A stretch of 8,016 nucleotides of DNA. Origin: Bacteroidetes bacterium QH_10_64_37 (GTDB taxonomy: Bacteria; Bacteroidota; Rhodothermia; Rhodothermales; Salinibacteraceae). Made by a program: the position numbers and the translations under genes. The notes beneath the pieces were generated by a model. It was not told the DNA's origin. It worked only from the letters and a program-made list of their open reading frames with translations, and made no database searches. The first letter of the stretch is position 1, and each line of letters starts with the position of its first letter. Location of the stretch: NCBI GenBank assembly GCA_003023105.1, contig PXSZ01000085.1, positions 1 to 8,016 on the forward strand, in the 5' to 3' direction. Shown here piece by piece: positions 1-4,735 of the stretch.

Positions 1-378
1 GATGTCGCGGAGATGGCGGGAGGGCGCGCGGTGCTCGGGACGGTCGGAGAGCCCACTCAGGCCGTGGAGTGGGTCGATCTGCGCGACGCTGATCCGGACA
101 CCCTCGCCCTCATGCCCTGTGGATTTACGATTGAAGAGACCCGACGCGACCTCCACTATCTCACCGACCGCCCCGGATGGGACGACCTCTCCGCTGTCCA
201 GAACGAGCGGGTCGCCCTGCTTGACGGCAACGCGTACTTCAACCGCCCGGGCCCGCGTCTCTACCGGGCCATCGAGGTGCTCGCGTCGGTGCTGCATCCC
301 GAGCAGCTTCGCCCCGACCCGCCCGTGGCAGAATGGGAGCGGCAGTGGCTCCATTCGATTAAGCCCTCGCCCGCATAA
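1..378 (+). CDS. Cobalamin/corrinoid ABC-transporter substrate-binding protein, BtuF-like (C-terminal part, 5' truncated)
   Basis: The frame is open from the first base and ends at TAA 376-378, so 125 C-terminal residues are visible and the N-terminal lobe lies outside the window. The internal ATG at 13 is not taken as the start, because the residues before it (DVAE) continue the same alignment. The fragment carries features of BtuF-type binding proteins: an AGGRAVLG stretch near the start, a DPDTLALMPCGF segment at about residues 31-42, then EETRRDL, a PGWDDLSAV turn, and RVALLDGNAYFNRPGPR followed by an amphipathic helix. Known family members capture vitamin B12 or other corrinoids outside the inner membrane and deliver them to a BtuCD-type permease/ATPase. 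No permease or ATPase gene follows; queA starts 150 bases downstream. A siderophore- or other metal-chelate-binding relative is possible, but the MPCGF and DGNAYFNRPGPR segments favour the cobalamin group. Confidence 0.82.
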   Translation, partial: DVAEMAGGRAVLGTVGEPTQAVEWVDLRDADPDTLALMPCGFTIEETRRDLHYLTDRPGWDDLSAVQNERVALLDGNAYFNRPGPRLYRAIEVLASVLHPEQLRPDPPVAEWERQWLHSIKPSPA

Positions 379-528
379 AGCCCTCGTGGAGCGGGATCAT
401 CTGGGCCTGAACCAGAGTGTATTTTAGGCTGTGTAGGGTCGCATCCCTTCTTTTCCGCCCGAAAACGCCACCCGCGGGGCCGCCTGCGCGCTGTTTCCTT
501 CACCGTTTGCCCGACTGAACGACCGTAT
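379..528. other. Intergenic region between the BtuF-like gene and queA
   Basis: This 150-base gap has no credible gene. It begins with a short direct repeat (AAGCCCTCG at 361-369, inside the end of the upstream gene, and again at 378-386), followed by a weak hairpin at 400-416. The promoter of the queA cluster would be expected here, but I see neither a convincing sigma70 pair nor a Bacteroidota-type TTTG/TAnnTTTG pair. The bases directly before the queA ATG hold no Shine-Dalgarno motif. Confidence 0.5.
400..426 (+). terminator. Possible weak terminator hairpin after the BtuF-like gene
   Basis: TCTGG (400-404) pairs with CCAGA (412-416) around a 7-base loop, and a short T-rich stretch (GTGTATTTTA, 417-426) follows. 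The position 22 bases after the stop codon suits a terminator, but the 5-bp stem is short and the T-run is interrupted, so this is only a candidate. Confidence 0.22.
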
Positions 529-1578
529 ATGAAACGCTCGGAATTCAGCTACGATGTCCCTGAAGAACTCGTTGCCGAATATCCGGCCGATCCTCGCGAT
601 TCGTGCCGAATGATGGTCGTCGATCGGGGCTCGCAGTCCATCCGCCACGACCGGCAGTTTCACGATCTCCCCGAGTATTTTTCGGAGGGAGACGTGTTGG
701 TCGTCAACGACACAAAGGTGTATCCGGCGCGTCTCTACGGGCAGAAGAAAAAGACCGGCGCCGACATCAGAGTCTTTCTGCTCCGCGAGCTCAACCCTGA
801 GAGTCGACTCTGGGACGTAGAGGTCGATCCCGCCCGCAAGATCCGCATCGGCAACAAGCTCTATTTTGACGACGATCTGACCGCTCAGGTCATCGACAAC
901 ACCACCTCCCGTGGTCGCACGATCCGCTTCTCGTTCGACGACGTAAACGAGGCGCTGTATCAGAAAATTCGGGATCTCGGAGAAACCCCGCTTCCCGCGT
1001 ACATCGACCGCGAGGTGGAAGGCGGTGACCGTGAGCGATACCAAACCCTCTTTGCCGAAGAACGCGGGGCCGTAGCGGCCCCCAAGGCGGCCCTCCACTT
1101 CACCGACGAGCTGGTGGCGCGGCTCGAAGAGAAGGGAGTGAACGTAGTGCCGATTACCCTGCACATCGGCCGCGGCAAATTCAAGCCGGTCGGCGTCGAG
1201 GATCTGTCGAAGCACCGAGTGGACTCGGAGGAGTACCACATTCCGAAAGAGACGGCGGAGGCCGTCAACCGGGCGCTCCGGTCGGAGAAAAATACCGTCA
1301 CGGCCTGTGGTACGACCGTGGTGCGAGCCCTCGAATCGAGCCTCTCGGCCGACGAGACCCTCAAGCCAGACCACAGCTGGACGGACCTGTTCGTCTATCC
1401 GGAGTACGAGTTCAAGGTCGTGGAGCGGATGATCACGAACTTCCACCGTCCGGAGAGCACCCTGATGATGATGGCGGCCGCCTTTGCGGGGTACGACTTT
1501 CTGTTCGAGGCCTACGAGGAGGCCTTCGAGGAGGAATATCGGCTCTTTGCCTTCGGGGATGCCATGTTTATTAAGTAG
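529..1578 (+). CDS. queA: S-adenosylmethionine:tRNA ribosyltransferase-isomerase QueA
   Basis: QueA moves the ribosyl part of S-adenosylmethionine onto preQ1 in the wobble position of GUN-anticodon tRNAs (Tyr, His, Asn, Asp), giving epoxyqueuosine, a late cytoplasmic step of queuosine synthesis. The 349-residue product matches the family length (about 340-356). Visible hallmarks are the N-terminal F-x-Y-x-V-P-E-x-L-V-A-x-Y-P, the VVNDTKVYPARL block near residue 62, LGETPLPAYI followed by RERYQTLFA, DSEEYHIP, GTTVVRALES (261-270), NFHRPESTL (304-312) and the C-terminal end FGDAMFIK. ATG 529 gives the expected N-terminus. Two strongly conserved motifs are altered: recalled APTAGLHF reads APKAALHF (184-191), and recalled HVGxGTFxPV reads HIGRGKFKPV (212-221). 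The remaining sequence is intact, so I treat the gene as functional. It is probably the first gene of a cluster with ispD, ispF and the DedA gene; ispD starts 56 bases downstream. Confidence 0.96.
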   Translation: MKRSEFSYDVPEELVAEYPADPRDSCRMMVVDRGSQSIRHDRQFHDLPEYFSEGDVLVVNDTKVYPARLYGQKKKTGADIRVFLLRELNPESRLWDVEVDPARKIRIGNKLYFDDDLTAQVIDNTTSRGRTIRFSFDDVNEALYQKIRDLGETPLPAYIDREVEGGDRERYQTLFAEERGAVAAPKAALHFTDELVARLEEKGVNVVPITLHIGRGKFKPVGVEDLSKHRVDSEEYHIPKETAEAVNRALRSEKNTVTACGTTVVRALESSLSADETLKPDHSWTDLFVYPEYEFKVVERMITNFHRPESTLMMMAAAFAGYDFLFEAYEEAFEEEYRLFAFGDAMFIK

Positions 1579-1634
1579 AGGGGTGCACGCCGGCGTTCGT
1601 TCGCCCGTTCCGATTTTTGCTTCCCGCACTCTCC

Positions 1635-2387
1635 ATGGACGCTCCCGAGTCGTCCCCCAACCCGAGCGAGGTGGCCGTCCTGATCCCGGCGGCGGGCAAG
1701 GGACGGCGGCTGGGCGGGACGCCCAAGCAGTTTCGGACGCTCGGCGAGCACCCGCTGCTCGTGCAGGCGCTCCTGCTGTTCGAGCAACACCCGGTGGTCG
1801 GGCACGTCATTGTGGCCGTGCCGTCGGATCAGGTCCAGGAGGTGAGCAATCGACTTCAGGCGGAGGATCCGAGCACGCTTACGGCCGTGGTGAGTGGGGG
1901 GGAACACCGACAAGCGTCCGTCCGCCACGCCCTGCGGGCCGTGCCGGGGTCGGTTGAGATCGTGCTCGTCCACGACGCTGCCCGCCCCTTCGTTACCGGC
2001 GCGCAGGTGCAGGCGGTCGTGCAGGTTGTGCGGATGGAGGGAGCCGCCTCGCTGGCCCTTCCGGTGGCCGACACCCTGCGGCGCGGGGAAGGGGAGGTCT
2101 TCGGGGAGACGGTGTCCCGAGACGCCCTCTACCGGATGCAGACCCCACAGGGATTCCGTAGAGACTGGCTGGAGGAGGCACACCGCTCCGCTGCGGCCGA
2201 CGGCGTAGTGGCCACCGACGACGTGGCGCTCGTGCAGCGGATCGGACACGACGTCCATCGGGTGGAGGGTCACCGCCGCAACTTTAAGATCACGACGCCC
2301 GACGACTGGGCGCTCGCGCAGCAACTCTGGACGGCCTGGAGAACCAATCCGGAGCGGATGAACGCCCCGCCCGCCGAGTCTGCGTAG
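1635..2387 (+). CDS. ispD: 2-C-methyl-D-erythritol 4-phosphate cytidylyltransferase IspD
   Basis: IspD joins CTP and 2-C-methyl-D-erythritol 4-phosphate to give CDP-methylerythritol and pyrophosphate, the third step of the cytoplasmic MEP pathway to isoprenoid precursors. The 250-residue product, slightly longer than the usual 225-240, contains the nucleotide-binding loop [16 protein letters not shown] (18-33), the GGEHRQASV segment (88-96), HDAARPF (113-119), PVADTLRR (143-150), the MQTPQGF block, ATDDVALV and a C-terminal [10 protein letters not shown]. All motifs are in the normal order. ATG 1635 is preferred; an in-frame TTG at 1617 would add six residues that are not conserved. A polar, proline-rich N-terminal extension ([11 protein letters not shown]) and a short C-terminal tail account for the extra length. 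The ispF start codon follows 29 bases after the stop, so the two are very likely co-transcribed, as is common for this pair; here they are separate genes, not the IspDF fusion known in some bacteria. Confidence 0.96.
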   Translation: MDAPESSPNPSEVAVLIPAAGKGRRLGGTPKQFRTLGEHPLLVQALLLFEQHPVVGHVIVAVPSDQVQEVSNRLQAEDPSTLTAVVSGGEHRQASVRHALRAVPGSVEIVLVHDAARPFVTGAQVQAVVQVVRMEGAASLALPVADTLRRGEGEVFGETVSRDALYRMQTPQGFRRDWLEEAHRSAAADGVVATDDVALVQRIGHDVHRVEGHRRNFKITTPDDWALAQQLWTAWRTNPERMNAPPAESA

Positions 2388-2416
2388 AATTCTCCCCAAC
2401 GACCGGTCGAGTCTCC

Positions 2417-2890
2417 ATGCGGATAGGTATTGGCTACGACGTTCACCGGCTGGTCGACGATCGGCCTCTCATTCTGGGCGGGGTCGAGATTCCGCACGAC
2501 GCGGGCCTGGCCGGCCACTCGGACGCCGACGTGCTTCTGCACGCCATCGCCGACGCTCTGCTCGGGGCTGCAGCGCTCGGAGATCTCGGCACCCACTTTC
2601 CAGATGCGGACGACGAGTGGGAGGGGGCGGACAGCCGGACTCTTCTCCACCGCGTTGGGCAGCAGATTCGGGACGACGGCTACGCGCCGCACAACGTCGA
2701 CGCGACGGTGCTTCTGGAGCGGCCGACACTCCGTCCCCACGTCAACGCCATGCGAGAAAACGTCGCCACAGTCCTGAGCCTTGATCGCGATCGCGTGTCG
2801 GTGAAGGCGACCACTACCGAGGGCCTCGGCGTCGTGGGGCGGGAAGAGGGCGTGGTGGCGCAGGCGGTCTGCACGATTCGCGCGGCGTAG
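2417..2890 (+). CDS. ispF: 2-C-methyl-D-erythritol 2,4-cyclodiphosphate synthase IspF
   Basis: IspF cyclises CDP-methylerythritol 2-phosphate to methylerythritol 2,4-cyclodiphosphate with release of CMP, the fifth step of the MEP pathway. The product is 157 residues, the usual length for this small trimeric enzyme. It starts with [10 protein letters not shown]; the metal ligands D8, H10 and H42 are at the same positions as in the E. coli enzyme. [40 protein letters not shown] and the C-terminal [14 protein letters not shown] (T132 onward) are also present and in order. ATG 2417 gives the conserved N-terminus directly. The protein is rich in D and E (for example [10 protein letters not shown]), in keeping with a salt-adapted cytoplasm. 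No Shine-Dalgarno sequence is visible before the start. IspE, which makes its substrate, is not in the window. Confidence 0.97.
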   Translation: MRIGIGYDVHRLVDDRPLILGGVEIPHDAGLAGHSDADVLLHAIADALLGAAALGDLGTHFPDADDEWEGADSRTLLHRVGQQIRDDGYAPHNVDATVLLERPTLRPHVNAMRENVATVLSLDRDRVSVKATTTEGLGVVGREEGVVAQAVCTIRAA

Positions 2891-2921
2891 CGATCCTCTC
2901 TGATTCACGCCTCCTGCTCCC

Positions 2922-3596
2922 GTGTTCTCCGGCTTGCTCGAAGGGGTCTCCGACTTCTTCTCCTGGATGAAAGCTCTGCCGGCGGTCTGGGCGTACCTTA
3001 CACTTCTTTTTATCGCGTATGGGGAGAACGTGCTGCCCCCCATCCCGGGAGACATGGTGGTCGTCTTCGCCGGCTACATGGCCGGGATTGGTCAGTTGCA
3101 CCTTGGCGTCGTCATTCTTCTCTCCACGATTGGCGGGGCTCTCGGCTTCATGACGATGTACGCCGTCGGGGTCAAGCTCGGCCGGTCGGTCCTCAACCCC
3201 GACCGGCTTCGGTGGCTGCCGCGGCAGGGCTTCGATCGGGCGCAGCGCTGGATTCGCCAGTACGGCTACGGGGTCATTGCGGCCAACCGATTTTTGAGCG
3301 GCGCGCGGTCGGTCATCTCGCTGACGGCGGGCATGTTTCGAATGGACGCGACGCGAACCGCGTGGTGGTGCACGGTGAGCGCGCTGGTGTGGACCGGTCT
3401 CATCAGCTATGCGGGCTACGCCGTGGGGGAGAACTGGGGCCTGGTGGTCGACTACCTCCGGACCTACGGGCGCATCGTACTCGTCCTGCTGGGGCTCCTC
3501 GCCGCAGGGCTGATGGCCCGATGGTACTGGCGCCGCCAGCAGCGGACGGCCTCGGACACAGCGCCCGAGGACTCCTCGCCGCCCGAGCGGGAGTAG
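2922..3596 (+). CDS. DedA-family (VTT domain) integral membrane protein
   Basis: This 224-residue membrane protein has the DedA arrangement: an N-terminal hydrophobic segment leading into GENVLPPIPGD (34-44), which matches the family's re-entrant E-x(n)-P-x-I-P-G-[DE] loop; a GY-x-AG and hydrophobic helix (50-82); a second half with GYGVIAANRFLSGARS (115-130), matching the R-F-x-P-G-x-R motif; and a last helix at about 187-205 before a charged, proline-rich cytoplasmic tail. DedA proteins sit in the inner membrane and are linked to lipid-carrier or phospholipid flipping and to membrane potential; the substrate here cannot be read from sequence. The proline of the RFxPGxR motif is serine (S126). 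The start is taken as GTG 2922, 31 bases after ispF; the first in-frame ATG (2967) would remove 15 residues. It is likely the last protein gene of the queA-ispD-ispF cluster. The link to undecaprenyl-phosphate recycling is tempting next to isoprenoid genes, but unproven. Confidence 0.88.
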   Translation: MFSGLLEGVSDFFSWMKALPAVWAYLTLLFIAYGENVLPPIPGDMVVVFAGYMAGIGQLHLGVVILLSTIGGALGFMTMYAVGVKLGRSVLNPDRLRWLPRQGFDRAQRWIRQYGYGVIAANRFLSGARSVISLTAGMFRMDATRTAWWCTVSALVWTGLISYAGYAVGENWGLVVDYLRTYGRIVLVLLGLLAAGLMARWYWRRQQRTASDTAPEDSSPPERE

Positions 3597-3623
3597 CTCG
3601 TTGAGACTCGGCAAACGGCGAAC

Positions 3624-3652
3624 ATTTACCGCCGCCGGTCGTGCGCTATGAG
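3624..3652 (+). promoter_or_regulatory. Possible promoter of the tRNA-Thr gene
   Basis: ATTTAC (3624-3629) and TATGAG (3647-3652) are 17 bases apart and lie just upstream of the tRNA 5' end at 3666, which would leave a leader of only about 5-7 bases. Both hexamers match the sigma70 consensus only partly, and the tRNA could also be read through from the DedA operon. Low-confidence candidate. Confidence 0.2.
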
Positions 3653-3665
3653 CCCATCTAGTCTT

Positions 3666-3738
3666 GCTGACGTAGCTCAACGGGTAGAGCAGCGCACTTG
3701 TAATGCGCAGGCTGGCGGTTCGAGTCCGCCCGTCAGCT
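3666..3738 (+). tRNA. tRNA-Thr (anticodon UGU)
   Basis: The 73 bases fold into a full cloverleaf: acceptor stem GCTGACG (3666-3672) with CGTCAGC (3731-3737), D stem GCTC/GAGC, anticodon stem GCGCA/TGCGC around loop CTTGTAA, a 5-base variable region (AGGCT), and T stem GGCGG/CCGCC around TTCGAGT. The anticodon TGT is at 3699-3701 and reads ACA (and other ACN) threonine codons. The discriminator base is T3738 and the CCA end is not encoded (CAA follows), so it must be added by a nucleotidyltransferase. The gene lies 69 bases after the DedA stop and marks the border to a gene-poor, partly low-GC stretch. Confidence 0.96.
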
Positions 3739-3920
3739 CAACCATGGGATGCTCCTACGTTCAGGCAGCAAAGTGCCTAGACGAAGGTCGAAGGAGTGCG
3801 GATTGTAGGAAAGGATAGTGAGTTTGGGAATTACGACGGAGAGATGCTTTGGTGAAGGCGTGGATCGGAGCAGGGACAAACCCACACGACCCCGCTCATC
3901 CGACTATCCACAATGGAGAC
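3739..3920. other. Gene-free, lower-GC stretch downstream of tRNA-Thr
   Basis: No convincing open frame, repeat array or second copy of the tRNA 3' end is visible. GC over 3781-3960 is about 52% by hand count (94 of 180), against about 72% in a 60-base sample of ispF (2461-2520). The stretch holds one short hairpin just after the tRNA and otherwise nothing that I recognise. Confidence 0.5.
3763..3778 (+). terminator. Short hairpin downstream of tRNA-Thr (possible 3' end or processing site)
   Basis: AGGCA (3763-3767) pairs with TGCCT (3774-3778) around the loop GCAAAG. It lies 24 bases after the tRNA 3' end. No T-run follows, so it is at best a weak or factor-assisted termination or processing signal. 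Confidence 0.2.
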
Positions 3921-4424
3921 ATGATTGACTAGCCGAGGTCAGTTTTGATAGCCATCGGTCTCGGGATGGCCGTCGTAGGTGGGGGATTTGCATTTCTGGT
4001 CGGGTAGCCATCATCCCAGGTGGCAACCGCCGTCTCGGGGGACTCGTTTCGGACCTCGCGCCGGATCGGTTCGGGGCGATCGGGAGGCGTCGACAGTCGC
4101 CATTATCCGACCCTGCGCGCCGGGCCGGATGGGGTCCTGCTGGTCCTCCGGGAGCGGTTTCTGTCGTGGAAGAAGCGTCCCCAAGGATTGGGCTTTGCGC
4201 TCTAGTGCGATGGCGGCCGCACGTTTTCGGTCCCCTCGGTGGTGCCTGGGAGTGCCGACGCTCCGGGATTCAATGGAAGCCAGCAGGGGCTGTTCATGGA
4301 TAAGAGGGCCCTAAACGACCGTGGCACCGTCGCGGTCGTCAACAGCACCTTCGACCGCGGAGAGAAAAGTGTCATCTGGCTCCATCAGGGACAGCACTTC
4401 GACGAGCGCCGTCCCGGGAGGTGA
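3921..4424 (+). pseudogene. Probable decayed gene for an exported or membrane-anchored protein (three in-frame TAG stops)
   Basis: Read from ATG 3921, one frame gives M-I-D, TAG (3930), a short basic segment and a glycine-rich hydrophobic stretch (LIAIGLGMAVVGGGFAFLVG, about residues 9-28), TAG (4005), about 65 residues, TAG (4203), about 72 residues, and TGA (4422-4424). The first part resembles a signal peptide or membrane anchor. The third section looks most like coding sequence: 26 of 33 codons from 4308 to 4406 end in G or C by hand count. It includes GLFMDKRALNDRGTVAVV, in which NDRGTVAV resembles one unit of the NxxGxxAF tandem repeat found in some secreted proteins; a single degenerate match is weak support. 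A possible frameshift near 4406 may explain why the sequence stops making sense after HFDE. I infer a degraded gene. Chance openness in GC-rich DNA remains possible for parts of it. Confidence 0.4.
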
Positions 4425-4735
4425 CGACGATTGCAGGTCCGACTGAGGAAGTGCCACCGATCGTCCTCCTCGTCGTACCTTTTACCGCGAAGAAAGGTTT
4501 GGCGGTCGTCCTCGCTTTCTCCAGGCTCCATTCATCCTGGCGACGGCGAGAGGGGGGGCAGTCCCCGGTTACCTCGCATGGATTTTGTGCATCCTCGTTT
4601 CGTGAAGGGAAGCGGATCCGTCGTCTCCCCGGCACGGTGCAGGTCATTCTCGGCGCCGGCCATGCGTCGGGGCACGGTCCACTTCCCGGTACTGTCTGCC
4701 ACGCCGGTTCTCGCGTCCCGCCGAAACGTTTCTCG
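4425..4735. other. Region upstream of the sensor kinase, no gene called
   Basis: No separate gene is supported. The kinase frame stays open upstream as far as TAA 4301-4303, so a longer kinase starting at, for example, GTG 4421 is formally possible, but the roughly 105 residues this would add (polar, rich in R, G, H and P after one hydrophobic stretch) resemble no domain that I know. AGAAAG (4491-4496) and CTTTCT (4515-4520) could pair over an 18-base loop, which is not convincing. The kinase promoter probably lies here but I cannot place it. Confidence 0.45.

Noticed and set aside
424..1629. A 401-codon open frame on the minus strand opposite queA
   Set aside because: It lies fully over a clearly real queA, shows no recognisable domain, and is the kind of antisense opening that GC-rich codon bias produces.
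1512..3680. Three long minus-strand frames opposite ispD, ispF and the DedA gene
   Set aside because: All are shadows of well-identified plus-strand genes, with low-complexity R-, P- and H-rich translations.
529..3738. A functional link between QueA and the nearby tRNA-Thr
   Set aside because: QueA acts on tRNAs with GUN anticodons. This tRNA has UGU and is not a queuosine substrate.
3921..4424. Genetic recoding of TAG as an amino acid
   Set aside because: queA, ispD, ispF and the DedA gene all end in TAG at the expected C-termini, so TAG works as a stop here. Pseudogene decay is simpler.
4651..4660. GC-rich palindrome CGGCGCCG upstream of the kinase as an operator
   Set aside because: An 8-base GC palindrome is expected by chance in DNA of this composition, and no second copy is nearby.
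3739..4735. CRISPR array, attachment-site duplication or transposon ends in the gene-poor region
   Set aside because: No regularly spaced repeats, no second copy of the tRNA 3' end and no terminal inverted repeats or transposase fragments were visible by eye.
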